Below the pieces are notes generated by a model. That model saw only the letters and a list, made by a program, of their open reading frames with translations. It ran no database searches and was not told the DNA's origin. A program made the position numbers and the translations under genes. Below are positions 1-8,690 of a DNA stretch of 64,000 bases, one piece after another. Source of the stretch: Bacillus mojavensis RO-H-1 = KCTC 3706 (GTDB lineage: Bacteria; Bacillota; Bacilli; Bacillales; Bacillaceae). Positions within the stretch are counted from its first letter, which is position 1. Each line of letters opens with the position of its first letter. The stretch is from NCBI RefSeq assembly GCF_000245335.1, contig NZ_JH600289.1, positions 1-64,000 of the forward strand, written 5' to 3'.

Positions 1-782
1 GCAAAAAGGGCTATCACGCAGACTTTGCAGTTGTGGCGGATACGAGCGATATGCATATTCAAGGTCAAGGCGGAGTGATTACAGGCTGGATCGAAATCAA
101 AAGCAGTCAAACGTTTCACGATGGAACAAGACGCAATATGATCCACTCTGGCGGAGGAACATTCGGGGCGAGCGCGATCGAAAAAATGGCAAAAATCATT
201 TCTGGACTCGGTGAGCTTGAGCGCCATTGGGCCATTATGAAACGTTATCCCGGCTTTGCACCCGGTACAAACACAATTAATCCCGCTGTTATAGAAGGAG
301 GCAGACATGCGGCCTTTATAGCGGATGAGTGCCGGCTGTGGATCACAGTCCATTTTTACCCGAATGAAACGCATGAACAAGTGGCAGCGGAAATAGAAGA
401 TTACATCAACCGGCTGAGTGACAGTGATATTTGGCTGAGGGAAAACCGTCCTGTCTTTAAATGGGGAGGCTCTTCAATGATTGAGGAAAGAGGAGAAATT
501 TTTCCGGCCTTGGAAATTGATCCGGCTCATCCTGGCGTTTTAGCCCTAACAGCGTCACACGAGGAAATCAAAAGCGAACGCCCGGTCGTTGACGTCTCTC
601 AGACCGTAACCGATGGCGGATGGCTTTATAATGCCGGTATCCCAAGCGTGATCTACGGACCTGGCAATTTATATAATGCTCATTCCGTTAATGAGGAGGT
701 ATCGATTGAGCAGCTCGTAGATTATACGAAAATCATGCTCACATTCATCCTTAGATGGTGCAGCCGTAAAAAAGAACAATGA
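1..782 (+). CDS. ylmB: YlmB, thiamin-salvage deformylase, M20 family (5' truncated)
   Basis: The open frame runs in from the left edge (first full codon at 3) and stops with TGA at 780-782, so about 259 C-terminal residues are visible. The family norm is about 420. M20 metallopeptidase-type features are present: a lid (dimerisation) domain containing HSGGGTFGAS, the late TDGGWLYNAGIP segment, and YNAHSVNEE, whose His is the usual last metal ligand. The earlier metal ligands lie outside the window. B. subtilis-type YlmB removes the formyl group from N-formyl-4-amino-5-aminomethyl-2-methylpyrimidine, a base-degraded thiamin fragment, so the pyrimidine can be reused. That function comes from family knowledge and synteny. 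The GTG at 33 is internal, not a start. Confidence 0.9.
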   Translation, partial: KKGYHADFAVVADTSDMHIQGQGGVITGWIEIKSSQTFHDGTRRNMIHSGGGTFGASAIEKMAKIISGLGELERHWAIMKRYPGFAPGTNTINPAVIEGGRHAAFIADECRLWITVHFYPNETHEQVAAEIEDYINRLSDSDIWLRENRPVFKWGGSSMIEERGEIFPALEIDPAHPGVLALTASHEEIKSERPVVDVSQTVTDGGWLYNAGIPSVIYGPGNLYNAHSVNEEVSIEQLVDYTKIMLTFILRWCSRKKEQ

Positions 783-865
783 TCATGAAAATTTCTCCTT
801 GCTGACAAGGTTCAGCCCGCCCGTTCATATACTAGAAAAAAGGACCGAAAAAAGGACGTGATGGG

Positions 866-1111
866 ATGATCAGCATTTCAGAATTTCAGGTGAAAGACGT
901 CGTCAATGTCTCTAACGGAAAAAAATTGGGGAGCATCGGCGATATTGATATTAATGTCACTACAGGAAAAATTCAGGCGATTATACTAGGGGGAAATGGA
1001 AAAGTTCTCGGTTTTTTTGGAAAGGAAGAGGAAATGGTCATTCCTTGGCGAAATATAGTTAAAATCGGTGAAGATGTCATTTTAGTCCGATTAAGTGAAT
1101 CCCATGCTTAG
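866..1111 (+). CDS. ylmC: YlmC/YmxH family PRC-barrel protein
   Basis: A small 81-residue protein starting MISISEFQVKDVVNV, with the alternating hydrophobic and glycine pattern of a PRC-barrel (GKKLGSIGDIDI, then PWRNIVKIGEDVILV). It has no signal peptide or membrane segment. The ATG is preceded by a modest purine-rich site. The gene stands alone between ylmB and a hairpin at 1135-1160. Members of this family occur in endospore formers and are often called sporulation proteins, but the molecular role is not established and the sequence does not reveal it. Confidence 0.85.
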   Translation: MISISEFQVKDVVNVSNGKKLGSIGDIDINVTTGKIQAIILGGNGKVLGFFGKEEEMVIPWRNIVKIGEDVILVRLSESHA

Positions 1112-1134
1112 CTTTTTTGCCGCTGATTGTCAAA

Positions 1135-1170
1135 TGCCGGAAGTCTGAACTCTTCCGGCACATTTCATTT
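1135..1170 (+). terminator. Rho-independent terminator after ylmC
   Basis: A 9-bp perfect stem, TGCCGGAAG at 1135-1143 pairing with CTTCCGGCA at 1152-1160, encloses an 8-nt loop and is followed by a T-rich but interrupted tail. It separates ylmC from the ylmD operon. The weak T-tract lowers certainty. Confidence 0.7.
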
Positions 1171-1191
1171 ATGAAATATGCAAATCGGCGC

Positions 1192-1220
1192 TAAACGAAT
1201 GCAGAAAGATGTGGTAAAAT
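1192..1220 (+). promoter_or_regulatory. Possible extended -10 promoter of ylmD operon
   Basis: TGGTAAAAT at 1212-1220 fits an extended -10 (TGn followed by TAAAAT). The -35 position around 1192 (TAAACG) is poor. Transcription would begin near 1227, 40 nt before ylmD, and a Spo0A-box-like TTTGTCGAA would then lie at about +21. Confidence 0.4.
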
Positions 1221-1268
1221 AAGTGGGAAATTACGCGTTATAAATGTTTGTCGAAAGGTTGGATCATC

Positions 1269-2105
1269 ATGAATACATATCATCCATTCAGTCTCACCAC
1301 CCCCTCGACACTCATGATACAAGACTGGAAACAAACGAATCAAAATCATGCAGAAATCATTGCCGGATTTACTACGAAAAACGGCGGTGTCAGTCAAAAA
1401 CCTTTTGAGTCGTTAAATACAGGATTGCACGTTCATGACAAAGATGCAGATGTGGTTAAAAATCGTGAATATATAGCCGATATGTTTAATGTTGATTTGC
1501 AGTCTTGGGTATTTGCTGACCAGACACACGACAATCGCGTTCAAAAAGTGACGCAGAGGGACAGGGGCAAAGGCGCCCGTGAGTATCAATCAGCTTTTAA
1601 AGCAACAGACGGGCTCTATACAAATGATAAAAATGTATTCCTGGCATTATGCTTTGCTGATTGTGTGCCTCTTTTCTTTTTCGATCCGGTGAGATCGCTT
1701 GTCGGGGTCGCTCATGCCGGATGGAAAGGCACGGTCAAACAGATTGGCAGAGAAATGGTGAAACAATGGACCGAACAGGAGGGCTCGAAGCTTTCTGATA
1801 TATACGCTGTTGTCGGACCGTCTATCTGCGGTGCGTGCTATACCGTGGATGATCGTGTGGTGAATGCTGTCCGCGCATTGCCGTTTTCAGCAGAGCGTGC
1901 CGTAAATCAGACGGGGCAGGGGCAGTATCAGCTTGATCTGAAAGAGCTGAATCGACTCATACTGATCGACAGCGGTTTGGCAAATGAGCAGATTTCTGTC
2001 AGCGGTTTATGTACGGAAAGTGAGCCGTCACTTTTCTTTTCCCACCGGCGCGATCTGGGGAAAACAGGACGGATGATGTCCTTTATCGGAATGAAGGAGG
2101 CATAA
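1269..2105 (+). CDS. ylmD: YlmD, YfiH/polyphenol-oxidase family purine nucleoside enzyme
   Basis: 278 residues from ATG 1269, chosen over an in-frame TTG at 1248 because GAAAGG sits about 10 nt upstream and the length then equals the known YlmD. It belongs to the YfiH/LACC1 superfamily (formerly 'multicopper polyphenol oxidase'), whose members are now known to act on purine nucleosides (phosphorylase and deaminase activities). The metal-site motifs CFADCVPL and AHAGWKGT are present in the middle, and a SHRRD segment lies near the C-terminus. First gene of the ylmD-ylmE-sepF-ylmG-ylmH cluster, 6 nt before ylmE. Which substrate matters in vivo is uncertain. Confidence 0.93.
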   Translation: MNTYHPFSLTTPSTLMIQDWKQTNQNHAEIIAGFTTKNGGVSQKPFESLNTGLHVHDKDADVVKNREYIADMFNVDLQSWVFADQTHDNRVQKVTQRDRGKGAREYQSAFKATDGLYTNDKNVFLALCFADCVPLFFFDPVRSLVGVAHAGWKGTVKQIGREMVKQWTEQEGSKLSDIYAVVGPSICGACYTVDDRVVNAVRALPFSAERAVNQTGQGQYQLDLKELNRLILIDSGLANEQISVSGLCTESEPSLFFSHRRDLGKTGRMMSFIGMKEA

Positions 2106-2111
2106 AAGATC

Positions 2112-2804
2112 TTGCGTGTTGTTGATCATTTACGACATATAAACGAACAAATAAACGAAGCATGTAACAGATCGGGCCGCAGCTCCGATGAAGTTACGGT
2201 TATTGCAGTCACAAAATATGTCTCGCCAGAAAGAGCACAGGAGGCGGTCGATGCGGGCATTACGTGCCTCGGAGAGAACCGGGACGCCGAGCTGCTTCGC
2301 AAACAGGAAATCATAAAAGGAAATGTGGAATGGCATTTTATCGGCAGCCTTCAATCTAGAAAAGTAAAAGCTGTCGTCAATTCTGTTTCCTATATTCACT
2401 CTCTGGACCGGCTTTCATTAGCGAAAGAAATTGAAAAACGGGCTGAAGGTGCTGTCCAATGCTTTGTGCAGGTCAATACCTCGCTTGAGCCCTCTAAACA
2501 CGGCATGAAAAAAGAAGAAGTGATACCCTTCATACAAGAGCTTTCCGGCTTTGAAAACATCGTTGTGGCCGGACTGATGACTATGGCTCCTCTGACTGAT
2601 GACCAAGATCAGATCAGAAGCTGTTTCCGAGCGCTGAGAGAACTTCGTGATCAGGTTCAAGAGCTGAAACAGCCGAACGCTCCATGTACAGAACTGTCGA
2701 TGGGCATGTCAAATGATTTTGAAATCGCGATTGAAGAAGGGGCTACTTATATTAGAATCGGCTCATCGTTAGTCGGAAATGAAACAGGGGGTGTACAGCA
2801 ATGA
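2112..2804 (+). CDS. ylmE: YlmE, PLP homeostasis protein (YggS/PROSC family)
   Basis: 230 residues starting at TTG 2112, with AAGGAGG at 2094-2100 as its ribosome site. It is a single-domain alanine-racemase-like barrel that binds pyridoxal 5'-phosphate through Lys35 (AVTKYVSP). The phosphate-binding end is [11 protein letters not shown] followed by RIGSSLVG, and IGSLQSRK is the usual family signature. The family carries and buffers PLP rather than catalysing a clear reaction. The stop overlaps the sepF start (ATGA at 2801-2804), which implies translational coupling to the division gene. Confidence 0.95.
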   Translation: MRVVDHLRHINEQINEACNRSGRSSDEVTVIAVTKYVSPERAQEAVDAGITCLGENRDAELLRKQEIIKGNVEWHFIGSLQSRKVKAVVNSVSYIHSLDRLSLAKEIEKRAEGAVQCFVQVNTSLEPSKHGMKKEEVIPFIQELSGFENIVVAGLMTMAPLTDDQDQIRSCFRALRELRDQVQELKQPNAPCTELSMGMSNDFEIAIEEGATYIRIGSSLVGNETGGVQQ

Positions 2805-3253
2805 GTATGAAAAATAAACTGAAAAACTTTTTCTCGATGGATGAAGAAGAATACGAATACGAATATATTGAAACTGAGCGGGATTCTCATGAGGAACAGG
2901 AACAAAAAGATAAACCTGCTTATAATGCCGGTAAACCAGCAGCCAAACAGAACGTGGTAAGCTTGCAAAGTGTTCAGAAATCCTCTAAAGTGGTGTTGAG
3001 TGAGCCGCGCGTTTATGCGGAGGCGCAGGAAATAGCCGATCATCTGAAGAACAGGCGGGCAGTTGTCGTCAATCTTCAGCGGATACAGCATGACCAGGCG
3101 AAACGGATTGTTGACTTCTTAAGCGGAACCGTTTACGCCATTGGCGGCGATATCCAAAGAATCGGTTCAGATATTTTCCTATGCACGCCTGATAACGTAG
3201 ATGTATCAGGCACAATTTCTGAGCTCATATCTGAAGACGATCAGAGGTGGTAA
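2801..3253 (+). CDS. sepF: SepF, membrane-anchored FtsZ-bundling division protein
   Basis: 150 residues. The N-terminal 12 residues ([12 protein letters not shown]) form the amphipathic helix that attaches SepF to the membrane. A strongly acidic linker ([13 protein letters not shown]) and a low-complexity stretch follow. From about residue 65 comes the compact DUF552 domain ([26 protein letters not shown]), which dimerises, polymerises into rings and binds the FtsZ C-terminus. It acts at the septum, overlapping in function with FtsA. Starts within the ylmE stop and ends 6 nt before ylmG. Confidence 0.97.
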   Translation: MSMKNKLKNFFSMDEEEYEYEYIETERDSHEEQEQKDKPAYNAGKPAAKQNVVSLQSVQKSSKVVLSEPRVYAEAQEIADHLKNRRAVVVNLQRIQHDQAKRIVDFLSGTVYAIGGDIQRIGSDIFLCTPDNVDVSGTISELISEDDQRW

Positions 3254-3259
3254 AGCGAG

Positions 3260-3532
3260 ATGATCCTTTATCAAGTTTTTTCGGTTTTAAGCTTATTAAT
3301 TACAATATACTCATTTGCCCTGATCATATATATTTTTATGTCATGGGTGCCGAGTACGAGGGAAACAGGAGTCGGACGTTTTTTAGCTTCGATCTGTGAA
3401 CCATATCTCGAGCCATTCAGAAAAATTATCCCCCCAATTGCAATGCTGGATATTTCACCAATCGTAGCCATTCTCGTGCTGCGGTTTGCGACAACCGGCT
3501 TGTGGGGGCTTTATCGCATGATTGCCTTTTAA
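3260..3532 (+). CDS. ylmG: YlmG, YggT-family membrane protein
   Basis: 90 residues with two predicted membrane segments, roughly residues 5-30 ([20 protein letters not shown]) and 62-85 ([21 protein letters not shown]). Between them is the conserved loop with [13 protein letters not shown] typical of YggT/YlmG proteins. The family is widely linked to sepF and divIVA and, in plastids, to nucleoid and division functions. The bacterial mechanism is not established. Sits 6 nt after sepF and is followed by a terminator-like hairpin. Confidence 0.92.
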   Translation: MILYQVFSVLSLLITIYSFALIIYIFMSWVPSTRETGVGRFLASICEPYLEPFRKIIPPIAMLDISPIVAILVLRFATTGLWGLYRMIAF

Positions 3533-3546
3533 GGTGACAGTTTGAT

Positions 3547-3574
3547 AGGGGCTTGGCTGCTGCCAAGCCTCTTT
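3547..3574 (+). terminator. Terminator-like hairpin between ylmG and ylmH
   Basis: An 11-bp stem with a tetraloop (3547-3557 pairing with 3562-3572, one G-U pair) is followed by TTTAC. It probably reduces transcription into ylmH and divIVA. The short T-run suggests partial termination. Confidence 0.6.
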
Positions 3575-3592
3575 ACATAGAAGGGAAAGACG

Positions 3593-4366
3593 ATGAGCGA
3601 TATTTATCAGCACTTCAGAAAAGACGAGCGTGCCTTTATCGATCAGGCGCTCGAATGGAAAAGAATTGTCCAGGAGCAGTACCGGATGAAGCTGACCGAC
3701 TTTTTAGATCCCCGGGAACAGGTCATTCTCGCTGCTGTCACGGGACAGGCAGATGTAGGACTGGCTTTTTGCGGCGGCTATGGCAGAGCGGAGCGAAAAC
3801 GGGCTATTTTATATCCTGAGTATATCACGCCGGAAGAATCGGATTTTGAGCTTCAGGCGTTTGACGTCCGCTATGCTGAAAAATTTGTGACGGTCGATCA
3901 CCGGTCTCTTCTTGGTTCATTAATGGGAATCGGCCTGAAGCGGCAAAAGTTTGGAGATTTAGTGTTTTCAGAGACGGCAGTGCAAATCATTGTCTCAGCT
4001 GAAACAGCCGATTTTGTTGCAGCTCAGCTTACCCAAGCCGGAAAAGCCGCGGTCAAGCTTGAGAAAATTGACTTGTCAGACCTTAAAATTCCCGCACTAG
4101 ATGTCGAAATAAGAGATGATACCGTTTCTTCTTTAAGGCTTGACGCAGTCTGCGCCTCTATGAGCAGGCAATCACGCCAGAAATCACAAACGCTGGTGAA
4201 AAACGGTCTTGTAAAAGTGAACTGGAAGGTTGTTGAAGATCCTTCATACCAGGTTGCTGAAGGGGACATGCTCTCTATCAGGGGCTTTGGCCGCTGCAGT
4301 CTGACAAAAATCGAAGGGAAAACCAAAAAAGACAAGTGGAGAGTCACGTTTGAACGACAAAAATAA
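3593..4366 (+). CDS. ylmH: YlmH, S4-domain RNA-binding protein
   Basis: 257 residues. The last 80 or so form an S4 RNA-binding domain (LRLDAVCASMSRQSRQKSQTLVKNGLVKVN). The N-terminal two thirds are the YlmH-specific domain. B. subtilis YlmH has been reported to bind stalled 50S-peptidyl-tRNA complexes and take part in an alternative ribosome-associated quality-control pathway, which is notable because rqcH of the main pathway lies in this same window. Start ATG 3593 has AAGGGAAAG upstream. Ends 97 nt before divIVA. Confidence 0.92.
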   Translation: MSDIYQHFRKDERAFIDQALEWKRIVQEQYRMKLTDFLDPREQVILAAVTGQADVGLAFCGGYGRAERKRAILYPEYITPEESDFELQAFDVRYAEKFVTVDHRSLLGSLMGIGLKRQKFGDLVFSETAVQIIVSAETADFVAAQLTQAGKAAVKLEKIDLSDLKIPALDVEIRDDTVSSLRLDAVCASMSRQSRQKSQTLVKNGLVKVNWKVVEDPSYQVAEGDMLSIRGFGRCSLTKIEGKTKKDKWRVTFERQK

Positions 4367-4411
4367 GTCGGTTTTTCAGTTTTTTTTCTTCCATCTGTGT
4401 GGAATTTGCTT

Positions 4412-4417
4412 TATAAT
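4412..4417 (+). promoter_or_regulatory. -10 element of divIVA promoter
   Basis: A perfect TATAAT at 4412-4417 lies 46 nt before divIVA. No good -35 is visible 16-18 nt upstream (region is T/C rich), so only the -10 is claimed. Confidence 0.45.
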
Positions 4418-4463
4418 GTGAACTAGATAACCGTACTGAAATGTAAAAAATGGAGGTGGCATC

Positions 4464-4958
4464 ATGCCATTAACGCCGAATGATATTCACAATAAGACGT
4501 TTACAAAAAGTTTTCGCGGATATGATGAAGACGAGGTAAATGAATTTCTGAGCCAAGTCAGAAAAGATTACGAAATTGTTCTCCGTAAAAAAACAGAGCT
4601 TGAAGCGAAAGTGAATGAGCTCGATGAAAGAATCGGGCACTTTGCCAACATTGAAGAAACGCTGAATAAATCGATTCTGGTTGCCCAAGAAGCAGCTGAG
4701 GACGTAAAGCGCAATTCTCAAAAGGAAGCAAAGCTGATTGTTCGGGAAGCGGAGAAAAACGCTGACCGCATCATCAATGAGTCTTTATCGAAATCAAGAA
4801 AAATTGCAATGGAAATCGAAGAACTGAAAAAACAGTCTAAAGTGTTCAGAACACGTTTCCAAATGCTGATCGAAGCGCAGCTTGATCTTCTGAAAAATGA
4901 TGATTGGGATCATCTGCTCGAATATGAAGTCGACGCTGTGTTTGAGGAAAAGGAATAA
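4464..4958 (+). CDS. divIVA: DivIVA, polar and septal curvature-sensing coiled-coil protein
   Basis: 164 residues. The N-terminal lipid-binding module MPLTPNDIHNKTFTKSFR contains the exposed Phe17-Arg18 pair that inserts into curved membrane. Coiled coil covers most of the rest (EIVLRKKTELEAKVNELDERI, then KSRKIAMEIEELKKQ). The protein marks poles and division sites, recruits MinJ-MinCD, and positions RacA and Spo0J-related machinery in sporulation. A strong ribosome site (GGAGGTGG) precedes ATG 4464. Its own -10 box suggests transcription separate from ylmH. Confidence 0.98.
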   Translation: MPLTPNDIHNKTFTKSFRGYDEDEVNEFLSQVRKDYEIVLRKKTELEAKVNELDERIGHFANIEETLNKSILVAQEAAEDVKRNSQKEAKLIVREAEKNADRIINESLSKSRKIAMEIEELKKQSKVFRTRFQMLIEAQLDLLKNDDWDHLLEYEVDAVFEEKE

Positions 4959-4972
4959 ATTCTCTGATTACC

Positions 4973-5002
4973 TTGACATTTTCTTAGCTTGTCGAATATA
5001 AT
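4973..5002 (+). promoter_or_regulatory. SigA promoter of ileS
   Basis: TTGACA at 4973-4978 and TATAAT at 4997-5002 with an 18-nt spacer, just upstream of the T-box leader. A Spo0A-box-like TTGTCGAA overlaps the 3' end of the spacer (4989-4996). Confidence 0.88.
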
Positions 5003-5008
5003 ACGTTC

Positions 5009-5272
5009 ATAAATTCAGATGAAAAGACGGTTGAAAGGGACAGTCATGTTTCCATCATGCCTTTATAGCGACCCGGAGATGGTGAAAGTCCGGGATGGCC
5101 GGAATCATGTAGATCAGCCCTTAAGTTTCCTTTCTGAACTCACAGTAGGTTAGGACGTTCATCACGTTACGATGCTCGAGAGGAAAAAGCGTAAGCCTGG
5201 CTTTTTCTAAAAGGGTGGTACCGCGAGATAAGCTTTCTCGTCCCTTATGGGATGAGAGGGCTTTTTTTATTT
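5009..5272 (+). ncRNA. T-box leader controlling ileS
   Basis: This 260-nt untranslated leader fills most of the 341-nt gap between divIVA and ileS. The invariant T-box AGGGTGGTACCGCG is at 5212-5225. It is followed by a terminator hairpin at about 5232-5270 (CTCGTCCC with GGGATGAG, then a run of T). Upstream, stem I carries the conserved GACCCGGAGATGG region. A candidate isoleucine specifier, ATC, lies at 5104-5106 in GGAATCATG. Uncharged tRNA-Ile would pair with specifier and T-box and favour the antiterminator, raising IleRS when isoleucine is short. The specifier position is inferred without folding. Confidence 0.93.
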
Positions 5273-5299
5273 TCTGAAAAAATTGGTGGAGGAATGAAA

Positions 5300-8064
5300 A
5301 TGGATTACAAAGACACGCTCTTAATGCCGAAAACAGATTTTCCGATGCGAGGCAATTTGCCAAACCGTGAGCCTGACATGCAAAAGAAATGGGAGGAGCA
5401 GGATATCTACAGTCTAGTACAGGAACGGACGAAGGACCGCCCGAAATTTGTTTTACATGACGGACCTCCGTACGCAAACGGCGATATCCACATGGGCCAC
5501 GCGCTTAACAAAATTTTAAAGGACTTCATCGTCCGCTACAAATCAATGAGCGGTTACAACGCACCATATGTACCGGGCTGGGATACACATGGATTGCCGA
5601 TTGAAACAGCTCTTACAAAAAACAAAAAAGTGAACCGCAAAGAAATGTCAGTTGCTGAATTCCGCAAGCTATGCGAAGAATATGCATGGAAGCAAATAGA
5701 GGGTCAGCGTGAGCAGTTTAAGCGTCTCGGAGTCCGCGGTGACTGGGAAAATCCATATGTGACACTGAAACCGGAATATGAAGCACAGCAAATCCGCGTT
5801 TTCGGTGAGATGGCAAAACGAGGCTACATTTATAAAGGCCTTAAACCGGTTAACTGGTCACCTTCAAGTGAGTCTGCTTTAGCTGAAGCGGAAATCGAAT
5901 ATCAAGACAAACGCTCAGCATCTATTTACGTCGCTTTTGGCGTGAAAGACGGAAAAGGAGTGCTTGAAAACGGTGAGCGCATCATCATTTGGACAACAAC
6001 GCCTTGGACGATCCCTGCAAACCTCGGCATTTCGGTGCATCCTGATCTAGAATACAGCGTGATTGCAGTCGGTGATGATCGCTTTGTTGTAGCAAGTGCA
6101 CTGGTTGAAGCTGTAGCTTCTGCATGCGGCTTTGAGCAGTATGAAGTGACAAGAACGATCAAAGGGAAAGATCTCGAAAATATTATCGCTGAACATCCGC
6201 TATACGGCAGAGATTCACTCGTTATGCTTGGCGATCACGTGACAACTGACGCCGGAACAGGCTGTGTTCATACAGCACCGGGACATGGGGAAGATGACTT
6301 TATCATCGGCCAAAAATACGGCTTAGACGTACTTTGTCCGGTTGATGAAAAAGGTGTGATGACAAGCGAAGCTCCTGGCTTTGAAGGTATGTTCTATGAT
6401 GATGCAAACAAAGCGATCACTCAGCAGCTCGAAGAAAAGGGCGCGCTCGTAAAGCTTGAATTCATTACACACTCCTATCCGCACGACTGGAGAACAAAGA
6501 AACCAACCATTTTCAGAGCAACTGCGCAATGGTTTGCGTCTATTAAAGATTTCAGATCAGACCTGCTGGATGCCATTAAAGAAACTAAATGGGTTCCTGA
6601 ATGGGGCGAGCAGCGCTTGCACAATATGGTGCGCGACCGCGGCGACTGGTGTATTTCCAGACAGCGTGCATGGGGTGTGCCGATTCCGGTATTTTATGCT
6701 GAAAACGGTGAGCCAATCATCACAGATGAAACGATTGAGCACGTTTCAGAATTGTTTAGAAAACATGGCTCTAACATTTGGTTTGAAAAAGAAGCGAAGG
6801 ATCTTCTTCCGGAAGGCTTTACGCATCCTGGTAGCCCGAACGGCACATTTACAAAAGAACAGGACATCATGGATGTTTGGTTTGATTCTGGTTCTTCCCA
6901 CCAAGCGGTGCTTGAAGAGCGCGAGGATCTCGTTCGGCCGGCTGATTTATACCTTGAAGGCTCTGACCAATACCGGGGCTGGTTTAACTCATCTCTATCA
7001 ACAGCAGTAGCCGTAACAGGAAAAGCGCCATATAAAGGTGTGCTCAGCCATGGATTTGCACTAGATGGAGAAGGACGCAAAATGAGTAAATCCATCGGTA
7101 ACGTTGTGGTTCCAGCAAAAGTTATGAAACAGCTTGGCGCCGACATTTTGAGATTATGGGTGTCTTCTGTTGACTACCAGGCGGATGTTCGCGTGTCTGA
7201 TGCGATTCTGAAGCAGGTTGCTGAAGTATACCGTAAAATCCGCAACACGTTCCGTTTCCTTCACGGCAACCTATTCGATTTTGATCCAAAAACAAATGCG
7301 GTGGCTGTGGAAGATCTTCGTGAAGTCGATCAGTATATGCTGATTAAGCTAAACAAACTGATTGATAAAGTGAAAAAGCGTATGACGAGTACGAATTTGC
7401 GGTTGTGTATCACAGCATCCACAATTTCTGTACAATTGAATTAAGCTCATTCTATCTGGATTTCGCTAAGGATATTGTATACATTGAGCATGCGGATCAT
7501 CCGGATAGACGCAGCATGCAGACTGTATTCTATGAAACGCTGCTGGCATTAGTGAAGCTTACAGCACCGATTCTGCCTCATACTGCTGACGAATTGTGGT
7601 CTCACTTAACATTTGTTGACGAGCAAAGCGTTCAGCTGACAGATATGCCGGAAACGATTGCGGTTCCAAACAGCGAAGCCACAGAAGATAAGTTTGACCG
7701 TTTTATGTCTCTTCGTGATGATGTGCTAAAAGCGTTAGAAACAGCGCGAAATGAAAAAATCATCGGTAAATCATTGGAAGCAAGCCTGAAGTTGTATCCG
7801 AATAAAGAGAACAAAGAGCTATTAGCTTCTATTAAAGAAAATCTTTCTCAGCTGTTTATTGTTTCTGAATTAACCATCAGTGAAGAAAATGAAGCGCCAA
7901 ACGATGCGCAAAGCTTTGAGACAGGGAAAATCACTGTCGAGAAAGCTGAAGGCGAAATGTGTGAGAGATCCCGTGTGATTTCTAAAGATGTAGGTGCAAA
8001 CCCGAAATATCCTACACTGTCACTGCGCAACGCTGAAATTGTTGAAAAGTATTATCAGAATTAA
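5300..8064 (+). CDS. ileS: Isoleucyl-tRNA synthetase (frameshift in this sequence)
   Basis: Charges tRNA-Ile. Class I signatures are present: [11 protein letters not shown] (HIGH) and KMSKS, with the CP1 editing domain between them. Start ATG 5300 ([10 protein letters not shown]) is preferred over 5294 because GGTGGAGG lies 7 nt upstream. The frame breaks at an A5 run, 7373-7377. One further A restores KKAYDEYEF and gives 921 residues, the B. subtilis length, ending at 8064. I treat the break as a sequence error in an essential gene. The C-terminal zinc-finger region is degenerate: CERS, and LSLRN where related enzymes have CPRC. Followed by a strong terminator. Confidence 0.95.
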
Positions 8065-8070
8065 TGAAAG

Positions 8071-8097
8071 AGCCCGGCGCACAAGCCGGGCTTTTTT
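8071..8097 (+). terminator. Rho-independent terminator of ileS
   Basis: AGCCCGGC (8071-8078) pairs perfectly with GCCGGGCT (8085-8092) around a 6-nt loop, followed directly by a T-run. Confidence 0.95.
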
Positions 8098-8205
8098 GTG
8101 CCAAGAGTGACATCGTTTAGAATGGCAGGAAAAATCTTATGGGCTTTAGATCATCATTCACAGGTAACAATATAGGTATTACGTTAAGAGCAGGAGTTGT
8201 GATGA

Positions 8206-8580
8206 ATGAATGATCAACTGACCGCAATTTATACGGAACTTCTTCTGATGAAAGAAGAATTACAGTCGAGATTATTTGAGTATTCTTGCTTTCAGGTTTC
8301 AACAAGCCCGCAGGCAGCAATCAATCATAAACAAAAAGCAACTCTGATCTATCATATTAAAGAAGAGCTTCAGGACGTTCTTCTCGCATTGTCAAAAATT
8401 GAGGACGGCACATTCGGATACTGTGAAGAAACTGGGTCTCCCATTCCTCTTTCAAAGCTGGCGGTGCTGCCGACAGCGCGAACAGCAAACGATTTTCTGT
8501 ATTCAGTCCAATTTGAAAAAAAAACGCTTCCTCTGTGGAAATCAACTGATATTGAATATGATCAGGCGCTGTATGAATAA
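8206..8580 (+). CDS. ylyA: YlyA, DksA/TraR-type RNA polymerase-binding protein
   Basis: 124 residues with a helical N-terminal half and a DksA/TraR-like C-terminal segment (IEDGTFGYCEETGSPIPLSKLAVLPTART). The zinc finger is degraded: only the first Cys remains, and the others of the usual CxxC...CxxC are Glu, Leu and Thr. B. subtilis YlyA was reported to bind RNA polymerase and alter sigma-G-dependent germination genes in the forespore. Start ATG 8206 (MNDQLTAIY) is chosen because the ATG at 8202 opens a 3-codon frame. AGGAG lies about 9 nt upstream. Monocistronic between the ileS terminator and lspA. Confidence 0.88.
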   Translation: MNDQLTAIYTELLLMKEELQSRLFEYSCFQVSTSPQAAINHKQKATLIYHIKEELQDVLLALSKIEDGTFGYCEETGSPIPLSKLAVLPTARTANDFLYSVQFEKKTLPLWKSTDIEYDQALYE

Positions 8581-8690
8581 CAGCGCCTTCCCAATTAAGT
8601 CTGTACAGAGGCTGATTATTCTTTACTCCTGTGCTTTTTATTGATAAAATGCATAATGGATTAAAGTAACCGTACAATGGAGGAACGTTT

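Noticed and set aside
1191..1397. Reverse-strand open frame opposite the start of ylmD
   Set aside because: No ribosome site, no recognisable protein, lies over a clear gene and its leader; typical antisense shadow.
6456..7010. 184-codon open frame within ileS in another frame
   Set aside because: Entirely inside conserved ileS coding sequence; composition is that of a shifted frame.
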